Positions 12,119-18,697 of a stretch of DNA of 21,206 nt are shown piece by piece. Below the pieces are notes generated by a model. It was not told where the DNA came from. It was given only the letters and a program-made list of their open reading frames with translations, and made no database searches. The first letter of the stretch is position 1, and each line of letters begins with the position of its first letter. The position numbers and the translations under genes are program-made. The DNA comes from a virus: positions 1-21,206 of IMG/VR virus record IMGVR_UViG_3300047564_004090, one strand, 5' to 3'.

Positions 12119-13005
12119 AACTATCCCCCGACTACCAGGGCGCCAGCTGGGCGGTTTACCTCGCTGACTGCATTGAGGTCATGACCGGCCTGCCTGAGGG
12201 CCTGATTGACCTGTCGATCTTTTCGCCACCGTTCTCTGATCTGTTCGTCTATTCAGATTCTGAGCGAGACATGGGCAACTGCGGCAGCCATGCCGAGTTC
12301 ATGGATCACTATGGATTCTTCTGCGCTGCGCTGTATCGAGCGATGAAGCCTGGCCGCATCGTTTGCGTCCATTGCTCAGACCTGCCAGCACGAAAGGGCA
12401 AGGATGGATTCATTGGGTTGCATGATTTCGGTGGTGACCTGATCCGTGCTCATCAGGCTGCTGGATTTGTGTATCACGCCAGATGCACGATCTGGAAGGA
12501 TCCTGTGATTGAGATGCAGCGCACCAAGGCATTGGGGCTGTTGTACAAGCAGCTAAAGAAGGACAGCAGCATGAGCAGGGTGGGCATGCCGGACTACATG
12601 CTGTTCTTCCGAAAGGATGAGCCCAACCCGGATCCGATCACGCATCAGCCGGCTGATCTGCCGGTGTCGCAGTGGCAGGAGCTGGCATCACCGGTCTGGA
12701 TGAACGTGAATCAGACCAAGGTGCTGAATGGCCGAATGGCTCGGGGCCAGCAGGATGAACGCCACATCTGCCCCCTCCAGCTGGATGTGATTGAGCGGTG
12801 CCTGACGCTGTACAGCAACCCCGGCGACCTGGTGCTGGATCCGTTCAATGGAATCGGCAGCACGGGCTACCAGGCAGTGAAGATGGGCCGGCGGTACATC
12901 GGCGTCGAGCTGAAGCCTGAGTACGCCAGGCAGGCTGCCAAGTTCCTGGAGCAGGCAGAGGGTGCAGCGGCAACGCTGTTCTCCATGCCCGAGGTGGCGG
13001 CATGA
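12115..13005 (+). CDS. Beta-class DNA methyltransferase (N6-adenine or N4-cytosine)
   Basis: A 296-residue amino-methyltransferase. The catalytic motif IV SPPF is near the N-terminus (residues 37-40) and the S-adenosylmethionine-binding motif I DPFNGIGSTG is near the C-terminus (about 241-250), followed by GRRYIGVELKPEY. This motif order defines the beta class. SPPF is found in both N4-cytosine and N6-adenine enzymes, so the target base is open. The middle, about 90-220, would hold the target-recognition region. It methylates DNA, perhaps to protect the phage from host restriction. No restriction gene is adjacent. It is translationally coupled to the helicase. Confidence 0.85.
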   Translation: MKLSPDYQGASWAVYLADCIEVMTGLPEGLIDLSIFSPPFSDLFVYSDSERDMGNCGSHAEFMDHYGFFCAALYRAMKPGRIVCVHCSDLPARKGKDGFIGLHDFGGDLIRAHQAAGFVYHARCTIWKDPVIEMQRTKALGLLYKQLKKDSSMSRVGMPDYMLFFRKDEPNPDPITHQPADLPVSQWQELASPVWMNVNQTKVLNGRMARGQQDERHICPLQLDVIERCLTLYSNPGDLVLDPFNGIGSTGYQAVKMGRRYIGVELKPEYARQAAKFLEQAEGAAATLFSMPEVAA

Positions 13006-13217
13006 CCAGTTACAAGATCAGCCCTCTTGCCATGAGCGTGCATCCCACGGGTGAAGATCCGATCCTTGCCGTGGGTGTCTCTCACATACGGCTGGATGAT
13101 GAAGGCGGTGGTCAGTTCTTGGTGTTGACCCAAGACGATCAATCCGTGCGGCTGGAACTGCAGGAGCTGGAAGCCCTGCTGGTTGCCGCCAAGCAGTTGA
13201 TGGAGGCCAAGCCATGA
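13002..13217 (+). CDS. Small hypothetical protein (71 aa)
   Basis: A 71-residue acidic protein starting MTSYKISPLAMSVHPTGEDP. It looks like a small beta-sheet (ILAVGVSHIRL, GQFLVLTQDD) followed by a Leu-rich C-terminal helix (LELQELEALLVAAKQLMEA). No family is recognised. ATGA overlaps tie it to the methyltransferase before it and to the next gene. Confidence 0.6.
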   Translation: MTSYKISPLAMSVHPTGEDPILAVGVSHIRLDDEGGGQFLVLTQDDQSVRLELQELEALLVAAKQLMEAKP

Positions 13218-13450
13218 CCGATACCAAGTTCACCGGGCTGCCCAAGAGCCCTACCGCAGATCGGTTCAGGTTGGGTGATGTGTGGCGACTCAATGGGATT
13301 GATTATCTGGTGAGTCGCGGGATCTTCACCGGTGGTGTGTGCCTCAAGCCGATTGCAGCGCATCGGATGCGAGCAGGAGCACGAACGGTGCATCTACGTG
13401 CCACCAGCATTGGGCAACTGCAGCGAATCAAGTGGGGAGGGCAGCCATGA
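13214..13450 (+). CDS. Small hypothetical basic protein (78 aa)
   Basis: A 78-residue basic protein starting MTDTKFTGLPKSPTADRFRLG. It is strand-rich (RLGDVWRLNGIDYLVSRGIF, ARTVHLRATSIGQLQRIKW) and looks like a small barrel, as in many phage accessory proteins. Function is unknown. It is the last of the ATGA-linked string: its stop at 13450 is followed by about 50 bases without a gene before the next start. Confidence 0.55.
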   Translation: MTDTKFTGLPKSPTADRFRLGDVWRLNGIDYLVSRGIFTGGVCLKPIAAHRMRAGARTVHLRATSIGQLQRIKWGGQP

Positions 13451-13499
13451 AATGTTGACTGCAGCATCACCATTATTCACCCATTCCCGAGGATTACTG

Positions 13500-13706
13500 A
13501 TGACTGGATTACTACATCGCTGCATTGATGTGTACGACGACCGACTGGAACGCACTGGAGCACTGGAAGATCCCGGCCCGCCCTGCTTGGCCGCGGTGCT
13601 CGAGCACCTGGCGGCCGAGATCATCGCTGAGGCCAACCGCTGCCCTGCGCTCACTGCCCATCAGGTGGCCGGTCGGCTGCTGGATGCTGCGAAGGAGGTG
13701 GCGTGA
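13500..13706 (+). CDS. Small hypothetical protein (68 aa)
   Basis: A 68-residue protein starting MTGLLHRCIDVYDDRLERTG. It is nearly all helical, with a Leu/Ala-rich second half (CLAAVLEHLAAEIIAEANRC, HQVAGRLLDAAKEVA). The ATG at 13500 is preferred because GAGG lies 7 bases before it; an in-frame ATG at 13452 would add 16 residues of weaker sequence. It ends in a TGATG overlap with the next gene. No function is recognised. Confidence 0.55.
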   Translation: MTGLLHRCIDVYDDRLERTGALEDPGPPCLAAVLEHLAAEIIAEANRCPALTAHQVAGRLLDAAKEVA

Positions 13707-14137
13707 TGGCGACGCCTGAACACTGGGCCGACGTTGAGCAATGGGGCGGCACGTTGACCGCCTGCCTCATAGAACTCCGCGCCAGGATCGAGGCACTGGA
13801 GGGCAAGTACGAGACGATGCGCCTGGCCACGCTGGACTGGGGCGAAGACATCGACAATCACAGCCGCTGGATTGACGACCAGCTGAAGCGGATCGAGGCC
13901 CTAGAGGCTGCCGCCAACGACCGGCAGCAGGACGAGGACAACGAACGAGCCATGCCGGATGCGCCGCCTGCTGATGGTCTGGTGCAGCGGGTGGCTGACG
14001 TTTTCCTACACAAGCCGTTTACCCCTGACGACCCAGTTGGCGCCCGCGCCGCGATCCGTGAGGTGGCCCGCTGGATGCGGCAGAACGAGATCGGCTACGC
14101 CGCAGCGGCATGGCTAGAGCGGGAGGCCAAGCTGTGA
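13706..14137 (+). CDS. Hypothetical protein of a picocyanobacterial accessory family
   Basis: A 143-residue protein starting MATPEHWADVEQWGGTLTACLIELRARIEALEG. I recognise the opening MATPEHW and the LIELRARIEALE helix as a recurring family in Synechococcus-type accessory regions; its function is not known to me. The first half predicts a coiled coil (two heptad stretches ending in EALE). After a linker near 80-90, the second half (VQRVADVFLHKPFTPDDPVGARAAIREVARWMRQ) forms a separate helical domain. AAGGAGG about 9 bases upstream gives a good ribosome site; a GTG precedes the ATG in frame. It ends in a GTGA overlap with the following gene. Confidence 0.65.
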   Translation: MATPEHWADVEQWGGTLTACLIELRARIEALEGKYETMRLATLDWGEDIDNHSRWIDDQLKRIEALEAAANDRQQDEDNERAMPDAPPADGLVQRVADVFLHKPFTPDDPVGARAAIREVARWMRQNEIGYAAAAWLEREAKL

Positions 14138-14385
14138 GCCCCTACGTCCACCTGCTGGTGTCCGTCGCGCACCATGCCCCGGAGCTGACCATCAGCCGTT
14201 ACTGCATCGGGATCGACATCAACGATCCACTGATGCGCGACTTCGACCTAGACAACTGGGCCGAGCACTGGATGCGCGACAGGCTGCTCAACCTGCTCTG
14301 CGACGACTGGTTGACTGATGGCTGCCATGTCGTGGCATGTGAGCAGATCGCAGGCGCCGTTCAATGGCAGAGGGTGCATGACTGA
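14134..14385 (+). CDS. Hypothetical protein, GTG start
   Basis: An 83-residue protein starting MSPYVHLLVSVAHHAPELTIS with a GTG start. That start makes a GTGA overlap with the previous stop; the alternative ATG at 14110 would lie deep in the upstream gene. The sequence has a strand (YVHLLVSVA), an acidic stretch (GIDINDPLMRDFDLDNW), and a helix with HWMRDRLLNLLCDDW. It is probably a small soluble alpha/beta protein of unknown function. Confidence 0.55.
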   Translation: MSPYVHLLVSVAHHAPELTISRYCIGIDINDPLMRDFDLDNWAEHWMRDRLLNLLCDDWLTDGCHVVACEQIAGAVQWQRVHD

Positions 14386-14527
14386 CCTACACGTCGCAGC
14401 CGACACCTTTGCGGCGCTGATCGTGATGGAAGCGATCGTAAAGCCCGTCGCCATTGCCCTTGGTCGCTGGCTTCTGGCCCGCGTCGATCGAGTCGCCAAG
14501 GTGATCCCTGATTGGCTCTACAAATGA
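14378..14527 (+). CDS. Small protein, possibly membrane-associated
   Basis: A 49-residue protein starting MTDLHVAADTFAALIVMEAI. Residues about 10-32 (TFAALIVMEAIVKPVAIALGRWL) are hydrophobic with one Lys and could form an amphipathic or membrane helix; the tail is basic (RVDRVAKVIPDWLYK). It overlaps the previous gene by eight bases. Function unknown. Confidence 0.5.
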   Translation: MTDLHVAADTFAALIVMEAIVKPVAIALGRWLLARVDRVAKVIPDWLYK

Positions 14528-14557
14528 CCGAACACACTAACCAGGAGGTCTTGAGCG

Positions 14558-14767
14558 ATGGCTGAGCAACCGTTATGGGAGCTGTTAAGAGATCAAGCTA
14601 TGCAAGGACTTAAGAACTGGAAGCCTGCACCGCAGGGGCCAACAGATGAGGAGTTGGTCGCCTTTTTTGAGCAGCATGACTGGAACTACATCAGCCCTGA
14701 GACTTTCTGCGAGATTGCTCGGGCTGTTCTTGATACTTTTGGCAACCACACTCAAGAAGGAGACTAA
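14558..14767 (+). CDS. Small protein with the GPTDEEL/ARAVL module
   Basis: A 69-residue protein starting MAEQPLWELLRDQAMQGLKNWK. It carries the module GPTDEELVAFFEQ...EIARAVLDTFG, which recurs in tandem in the larger protein at 15346-16005. The module looks like a two-helix unit of unknown function common in picocyanobacterial phage-like regions. AGGAGG 10 bases upstream supports the start. It overlaps the next small gene by one base (TAATG). Codon use here (TTA, AGA, AAG) is more AT-rich than in the surrounding operon. Confidence 0.65.
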   Translation: MAEQPLWELLRDQAMQGLKNWKPAPQGPTDEELVAFFEQHDWNYISPETFCEIARAVLDTFGNHTQEGD

Positions 14768-14856
14768 TGGCTAAATCTCATTTACTGCACACAGCACAAG
14801 CTATTGGGGCCAGTGTGATAGTTTCTCTGCATCCACCAAAGAAAGGGCTTGACTGA
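14767..14856 (+). CDS. Very small protein (29 aa)
   Basis: A 29-residue open frame, MAKSHLLHTAQAIGASVIVS then LHPPKKGLD. Its start overlaps the previous stop (TAATG) and its stop overlaps the next start (TGATG). Without it the stretch would be an unexplained 88-base gap in an otherwise tightly packed run. Low complexity is absent, and no motif is recognised. Whether it is made is uncertain; it could also serve only to carry ribosomes to the next gene. Confidence 0.4.
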   Translation: MAKSHLLHTAQAIGASVIVSLHPPKKGLD

Positions 14857-15068
14857 TGTCTATTATTCTTCGACACGCAAAGAGCGACTTCTGCGCTCTA
14901 ATGACTGCGCAAGGTATGGAAGATGCCGGCTGCTGTGTTCTATCCGTTACCTATGTCTCCGACGCTCCGCCGATGCTTAGCTGGGTCGTATTGGGTCGCT
15001 TTCGCCCAGCCGATACAACTATCGAAGAGATCGACAAGTGCATTGAACAGCGACTGTTTCCCTCGTAG
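14856..15068 (+). CDS. Hypothetical protein (70 aa)
   Basis: A 70-residue protein starting MSIILRHAKSDFCALMTAQGME. It predicts alternating strands and helices (CCVLSVTYVSD, MLSWVVLGRF, TTIEEIDKCIEQRLF), i.e. a small alpha/beta fold with three Cys. I do not recognise it. It overlaps both neighbours by a single base (TGATG before it, TAGTG after it), so coupled translation is likely. Confidence 0.5.
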   Translation: MSIILRHAKSDFCALMTAQGMEDAGCCVLSVTYVSDAPPMLSWVVLGRFRPADTTIEEIDKCIEQRLFPS

Positions 15069-15349
15069 TGACAACCACTAACACCGAAATGGCTAACACA
15101 CCCACGACTGACCAATTTCCTGACGCCACGAAAATGGTTCTATCGCCTGCCGCTCAGGCGGTGCTGGATGCGGTAGGCGAAATCTGCCCTGCCCCAGCCG
15201 GTGAGATTGCCGCCGCCGCCCTTCGCGCTGCTTCAGATCGAATGATGAGCCTGATTGGCGACATTTGCCATCCAAAGTACATGGAAGGAATTGAAGCGGC
15301 CTCAGACTTTTTGGATCACATCGCCGCCGAACTGGAGACTGCATCATGA
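15068..15349 (+). CDS. Hypothetical helical protein (93 aa)
   Basis: A 93-residue protein with a GTG start at 15068 that overlaps the previous stop; an ATG at 15089 is the alternative. The first 30 residues are Thr/Pro-rich and disordered-looking. The remainder is helical (AAQAVLDAVGEIC, AAAALRAASDRMMSLIGDI, IEAASDFLDHIAAELETA). The ATGA overlap with the next gene supports the frame. No family is recognised. Confidence 0.5.
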   Translation: MTTTNTEMANTPTTDQFPDATKMVLSPAAQAVLDAVGEICPAPAGEIAAAALRAASDRMMSLIGDICHPKYMEGIEAASDFLDHIAAELETAS

Positions 15350-16005
15350 CAACCCCGCCCGACTTTCGTGCGCTGTGCGCTGAGCTGCTGGAGGCGCTTG
15401 AGATTGAGCTTGACGATCTGCGTTTTAACGACCGACTCTGCAACAGCGCCCGCGCCGCCCTGGAGGCCCAGCCCGAGCCGGTGGGGCCGACGCTTGATGA
15501 CGTTGTGGAGCTGTGCGCCGAACACGAGTTCATGCTTGGTGTTGACGGCGCCAATGAGGAGGAGAGCGCCAAAGGGCTTTTGGAGATCGCCCGCGCCGTC
15601 CTCGCCCGCTGGGGCCGCCCCGCCGCCCTGCCGGTGGGGCCGACGGATGAGGAGCTGTGGAAGGCATGGGAAATGCCCGAGTACGAAGCTCTCAGCAAAG
15701 AGGACACCATCAACCAGATTCGCGCCGTCCTCGCCCGCTGGGGCCGCCCCGCCATCGAGCCCATCCCGGTGAGCGAGCGCCTGCCGGGGCCGGAGGACTG
15801 CGCACCGTGGCCTGACGAGCCAGACGCAACGCCATGGGCCTGGGCCGCCAAAGAAGTAGCCGGCGGATGGGAATGGGCTCAGATCAGCATGTTGGGGATT
15901 GGCACTGAAACCTTCAAGCGAATTATTGCCGGAGGTGGCTGGACCCACTGGCTTCCCCATTACGCCTTTCCAATCCCTTGTAGTGAGGAGAGAAACGATG
16001 ACTGA
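15346..16005 (+). CDS. Modular protein with GPTDEEL/ARAVLARWGRP repeats and DUF551-like C-terminus
   Basis: A 219-residue protein starting MTTPPDFRALCAELLEALE. It holds two to three copies of a helical module: ARAALEAQPEPVGPTLDDV, then ARAVLARWGRP with PVGPTDEELW, then IRAVLARWGRP. The DNA carries an exact 33-bp duplication (15592-15624 and 15721-15753), so the module expanded recently. The C-terminal part (about 140-215) has PIPVSERLPGPEDC, GWEW and GGWTHWLPHYAFPIP, a pattern that resembles DUF551, a small domain found in phages and prophages. Its function is unknown. The overlap with the next gene (15998) is eight bases. Confidence 0.6.
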   Translation: MTTPPDFRALCAELLEALEIELDDLRFNDRLCNSARAALEAQPEPVGPTLDDVVELCAEHEFMLGVDGANEEESAKGLLEIARAVLARWGRPAALPVGPTDEELWKAWEMPEYEALSKEDTINQIRAVLARWGRPAIEPIPVSERLPGPEDCAPWPDEPDATPWAWAAKEVAGGWEWAQISMLGIGTETFKRIIAGGGWTHWLPHYAFPIPCSEERNDD

Positions 16006-16267
16006 TCGAACCTATCTGCGCGAGCGCAACATCTGGCCATGGCTGTTGCTGCGCCTCGTGCTGATCACCCCTGCTGGGCTGTTCGCCGCGGCCCTGGGCA
16101 TCGTTGCCGACACCATTGAGCACGGCCTCGCCTGGCTGGATCACTACCTGCCAGAGGGCACGATTTGCGAGCGGGTGCCGCTGGATCGGCTCACCTCACG
16201 CGAACGGGTGGAACTGCTTGAGCGCGAGAATCGCATCCGCCGGTGGGCCAGGCAGCGGCACATCTGA
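15998..16267 (+). CDS. Small membrane protein
   Basis: An 89-residue protein starting MTDRTYLRERNIWPWLLLRL. Residues about 13-38 (WPWLLLRLVLITPAGLFAAALGIVAD) form one clear membrane helix. The cytoplasmic side is probably the basic N-terminus, and the C-terminal half is a charged helix (LTSRERVELLERENRIRRWARQ). The ATG at 15998 is preceded by GAGGAG at about 8 bases, a good ribosome site. The longer frame upstream is not coding. Function unknown; a holin is possible but there is no endolysin nearby. Confidence 0.55.
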   Translation: MTDRTYLRERNIWPWLLLRLVLITPAGLFAAALGIVADTIEHGLAWLDHYLPEGTICERVPLDRLTSRERVELLERENRIRRWARQRHI

Positions 16268-16701
16268 TGGCATCACCCACATGCAAGGTGCTCTGCCCCC
16301 AGTGCCGCACTGACCGCATCCTCGTCATCACGACCCGCCCCCTCGAGAACGGCAACCTGCTACGTCGCCGCCGTTGCCAAGACTGCGGCCATCGCTGGTA
16401 CACCCATCAGTCGCGGGAGTATCCCCTCCCGCCTGGTGCTGTCACCTGGTCCAACGATCAGCCGACGGTTGATCCCGTCGTCTTCTCCAGGCGGGGCCCC
16501 AAGCCTGGTGGCCGCCGCCTCGGCCCGGTGGCCCGCGGCACAGCCAACGGCGCCGCCGTACTCACCGAGGACGATGTCCGCCGCCTGCGTGAGCTGGCTG
16601 CCAATGGCACCTCGCAGAAGCACATCGCTGCCACCTACGGCATCGCTCCCGCCACCGTCTCCCGCATCGTCACCCGCAAGCTCTGGTCCCATCTCCCATG
16701 A
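16267..16701 (+). CDS. NrdR-like zinc-ribbon plus HTH regulator
   Basis: A 144-residue protein starting MASPTCKVLCPQCRTDRILV. Residues 10-40 form a zinc ribbon: CPQC (Cys10, Cys13) and CQDC (Cys37, Cys40), with LLRRRRCQDCGHRWYTH. This closely follows the zinc ribbon of NrdR, the repressor of ribonucleotide reductase genes, but the ATP-cone domain of NrdR is absent. Residues about 98-140 are instead a helix-turn-helix (LTEDDVRRLRELAANGTS, then QKHIAATYGIAPATVSRIVT), as in resolvase or small repressor HTHs. A linker rich in Gly, Arg and Pro joins them. Its stop overlaps the dcd start (ATGA), so it may control nucleotide metabolism or late genes. The function is inferred. Confidence 0.65.
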   Translation: MASPTCKVLCPQCRTDRILVITTRPLENGNLLRRRRCQDCGHRWYTHQSREYPLPPGAVTWSNDQPTVDPVVFSRRGPKPGGRRLGPVARGTANGAAVLTEDDVRRLRELAANGTSQKHIAATYGIAPATVSRIVTRKLWSHLP

Positions 16702-17285
16702 CCATCCGATCTGATTCCTGGATCCGCGCCCAAGCCAAGGCCGGCATGCTCAGTCCCTTTGAGCCTGAGTTGATCCGCACCGTCGACAACACCAAGGTGC
16801 TCAGCTACGGCTGCTCCTCCTACGGCTACGACCTACGCCTGTCGCCGCAGGAATTCTTCACCTTCCAGCACGTTCCTGGCACGGTGATGGATCCCAAAGC
16901 CTTCAACCCGGCCAACCTCTCGCCAGCGCCGCTGCACCACGACCTCGAGCGCGGCTCCTACTTCATCCTCCCGGCCCACAGCTACGGCCTGGGCGTGACG
17001 GTGGAGCGCATCGCCCTGCCTCGCACCATCACGGCGCTGTTCATCGGCAAGTCGACCTACGCCAGGTGCGGGATCATCGCCAACACCACCCCGGGCGAAG
17101 CCGGCTGGACCGGCCACCTGACCCTGGAGCTCTCCAACTCGTCCAGTGCCGACTGTCGGGTGTATGCCGGTGAAGGCATTGTGCAGGCGCTGTTCTTTGA
17201 GGGTGAACCATGCGAGACGACCTACGCGGGTCGTGCTGGCAAGTACCAGAACCAGCCTGAACGGGTGACGCTGGCCCGGATCTGA
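16698..17285 (+). CDS. dcd: dCTP deaminase
   Basis: A 195-residue protein that matches dCTP deaminase along its length. It starts MTIRSDSWIRAQAKAGMLSPF, has SYGCSSYGYDLRLS, the conserved GKSTYARCGI, then TPGEAGWTGHLTLELSN with the catalytic Glu in TPGEAGW, and ends GKYQNQPERVTLARI. The enzyme turns dCTP into dUTP and ammonia; dUTP is then used to make dTMP. Phages carry it to remake the nucleotide pool during replication. A thymidylate synthase was not seen in the window. The gene is the last of the plus-strand run and is followed directly by a terminator. Confidence 0.93.
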   Translation: MTIRSDSWIRAQAKAGMLSPFEPELIRTVDNTKVLSYGCSSYGYDLRLSPQEFFTFQHVPGTVMDPKAFNPANLSPAPLHHDLERGSYFILPAHSYGLGVTVERIALPRTITALFIGKSTYARCGIIANTTPGEAGWTGHLTLELSNSSSADCRVYAGEGIVQALFFEGEPCETTYAGRAGKYQNQPERVTLARI

Positions 17286-17317
17286 GCCGTACCTACCGTG
17301 AAGCGGTAGAGGGTGGT

Positions 17318-17344
17318 GGGCGGTTGTGGGACCGCCCTTTTTTT
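17318..17344 (+). terminator. Intrinsic terminator after dcd
   Basis: GGGCGGT (17318-17324), loop TGTGGG, ACCGCCC (17331-17337), then seven T (17338-17344). It ends the plus-strand transcript after dcd, 33 bases past the stop. The T-run meets the end of the minus gene at 17343. Confidence 0.9.
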
Positions 17345-17726
17345 ATTGGAACGGATTGCGGATCACGCAATCTTCTCCTTCCTTTGGATTGATGCATGCC
17401 GCATTGGCCGGAAGCATCGGCCGGTAGTCAGATGCAACGGTGCTGCTGCCTTCAAACCACTCTGGACACATCTTCTGCGCCAGGTAGTTGGCGGTTTGCA
17501 TCGCCTGCCTGCCGCCGGTGAGGATCGCACCAAGCTGGTTGGCAAACGATCCACCGGTGGCATTGACGACGGCATTGCGTGCAGCATTCTCACCCTGCCT
17601 GTGGGACTTCCCCGCCTGTCGTGCGGCGCAGTATGCAGCGGCTGCACTCTGGCTCGGATCGTAGCCCCATTGCGCCATCGCGGTGGATGGCATGAGGACA
17701 GCGAGAGCTATGAGGATGCGAAGCAT
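17343..17726 (-). CDS. Exported hypothetical protein
   Basis: A 127-residue protein starting MLRILIALAVLMPSTAMAQ. The signal peptide is clear: Arg3, a hydrophobic core, then an AMA-Q cleavage site at about residue 18. The mature part starts WGYDPSQSAAAAYCAARQAGKS and is rich in Ala, Asn and Gln, with four Cys (AYCAAR, KMCPEWF, AACINP, EDCVIR) that could form two disulphides in the periplasm. The ATG at 17726 has AGGA 7 bases upstream; more upstream in-frame Mets lie in the intergenic region. Function unknown; host-surface or superinfection exclusion roles are possible. Confidence 0.65.
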   Translation of the reverse strand: MLRILIALAVLMPSTAMAQWGYDPSQSAAAAYCAARQAGKSHRQGENAARNAVVNATGGSFANQLGAILTGGRQAMQTANYLAQKMCPEWFEGSSTVASDYRPMLPANAACINPKEGEDCVIRNPFQ

Positions 17727-17764
17727 GTTGGTTCCTATTTCGTATGTCTTCATCATGGCAGTGA

Positions 17765-18001
17765 TCAGGATCCCTCCGTATTGAGTGATGCCTTGCCTTG
17801 GGCCCTGGTGGCCGCCATGCGTTGACGGTTGACCTCTCGTCCTGCCGGCGATCGCTTCCAGCAGAACGAACACAGGGGGGCGGTGCGGCGGCTGCGCACT
17901 AGGCGGCCACAGCCGGGGCACGGCTGTGGGGCGGCCGGGTCGGGCAGACCGCGCAGGCGGGCGCGGTAGCGGCGTGTGCGGATGGTGCTGCGATCAGGCA
18001 T
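17765..18001 (-). CDS. Small zinc-finger protein
   Basis: A 78-residue, very basic protein starting MPDRSTIRTRRYRARLRGLPD. It contains CPGCGRLVRSRRTAPLCSFC, two CxxC pairs spaced for one zinc site, flanked by Arg-rich segments; the tail is KASLNTEGS. The reading frame is open much further upstream, but that part is Arg/Pro/His-rich shadow sequence. The ATG at 18001 gives the compact domain. It probably binds DNA or RNA. Its place between other small minus-strand genes gives no further clue. Confidence 0.6.
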   Translation of the reverse strand: MPDRSTIRTRRYRARLRGLPDPAAPQPCPGCGRLVRSRRTAPLCSFCWKRSPAGREVNRQRMAATRAQGKASLNTEGS

Positions 18002-18123
18002 GCGTGGCGGGGTGATGTGACGGAGTGGCGCACAGGAGCGCCTGTGAGGCGTGGCAGAGGGCGTGACGGTGTGAGACACGGGGCGCGACGTTGAGGCGCC
18101 CTGCAGGGGCGCGTGGGGGCCGC

Positions 18124-18375
18124 TCAGGCGTCCTGCTCCAGGGCCTCGATCTCGGCCAGCAGGTCGGCCTGCTCGGCCTCGTCCTGGTCGTTCCAGCGGC
18201 GCAGCTGCTCCACGCCCTCCCACAGGGCGGTCATGCGCTGGCCGGTGGTGGGGCGGGGGGCCCAGCCGTCCAGCAGGGCGTCCACCCGTGCGCTGGTGGC
18301 GTCGGCCTGATCCAGCAGGGCGTCCACCTCCGCCAGCAGGGCGTCGGTGTCGGTGGTGGTGGTGGCGTGGTTCAT
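18124..18375 (-). CDS. Small coiled-coil protein with internal repeat
   Basis: An 83-residue acidic protein starting MNHATTTTDTDALLAEVDALL. Residues about 10-36 repeat a DALL-type unit three times (DALLAEVDALLDQADATS, ARVDALLDG), followed by a second helix region (TALWEGVEQLRRWNDQDEAEQ, then LLAEIEALEQ). It is almost certainly a helical oligomer. The ATG at 18375 is the last Met before the repeats. Two hairpins with UNCG-type loops lie upstream at 18404-18448. Function unknown. Confidence 0.55.
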   Translation of the reverse strand: MNHATTTTDTDALLAEVDALLDQADATSARVDALLDGWAPRPTTGQRMTALWEGVEQLRRWNDQDEAEQADLLAEIEALEQDA

Positions 18376-18403
18376 GGCGTGCCGTGTGGCGGGGATCAGT
18401 GAT

Positions 18404-18448
18404 GGGGCCCCGCAGGGCCCCGTGGGGCCGGTCACCCGCAGGTGACCG
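18404..18448 (-). repeat. Two hairpins with TGCG loops
   Basis: GGGGCCC (18404-18410) and GGGCCCC (18415-18421) pair around a four-base loop; so do CGGTCACC (18429-18436) and GGTGACCG (18441-18448). Read on the minus strand, both loops are TGCG, i.e. UGCG, a member of the very stable UNCG class. The second overlaps the stop of the gene at 18432. They lie between two minus genes and could protect or attenuate the message. Confidence 0.6.
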
Positions 18449-18629
18449 TGTAGCCGTGCGCCTCGAGCAGCGCGATGGCAGCCGCGATCTCGTCCGCGGG
18501 GAGCGCCGGCTGGAACTCCAGGTCGTCGACCGTGGGTTCCAGCTCGGTGGCGAGCCCGCGGTAGAGCCGCGCATCTGATTCCGCGAGATCGCGGAGGGTG
18601 GAGCGGAGCGTGTCGGTGAGGACGCCCAT
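18432..18629 (-). CDS. Small hypothetical protein (65 aa)
   Basis: A 65-residue acidic protein starting MGVLTDTLRSTLRDLAESDA. It predicts two amphipathic helices and a short C-terminal strand (AAAIALLEAHGYTVTCG); no motif is recognised. It is the first gene of the small minus group 17343-18629. A strong stem (18632-18670) begins two bases upstream of the ATG, so its translation may be controlled by folding. No Shine-Dalgarno is visible outside the stem. Confidence 0.55.
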   Translation of the reverse strand: MGVLTDTLRSTLRDLAESDARLYRGLATELEPTVDDLEFQPALPADEIAAAIALLEAHGYTVTCG

Positions 18630-18631
18630 GT

Positions 18632-18670
18632 GATCTGGTGCGGTGGGACCCCACCACTGTGCACCAGATC
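18632..18670 (-). promoter_or_regulatory. Hairpin directly upstream of a start codon
   Basis: GATCTGGTGC (18632-18641) and GCACCAGATC (18661-18670) are perfect 10-bp arms, with an inner stem GGTGG (18642-18646) / CCACC (18651-18655). On the minus strand this stem ends two bases before the ATG of the gene at 18629 and would cover any ribosome-binding site. It may regulate translation, or be an operator palindrome. Confidence 0.55.
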
Positions 18671-18697
18671 GTCACGTCACGCGCCCAGCCGCAGAGT

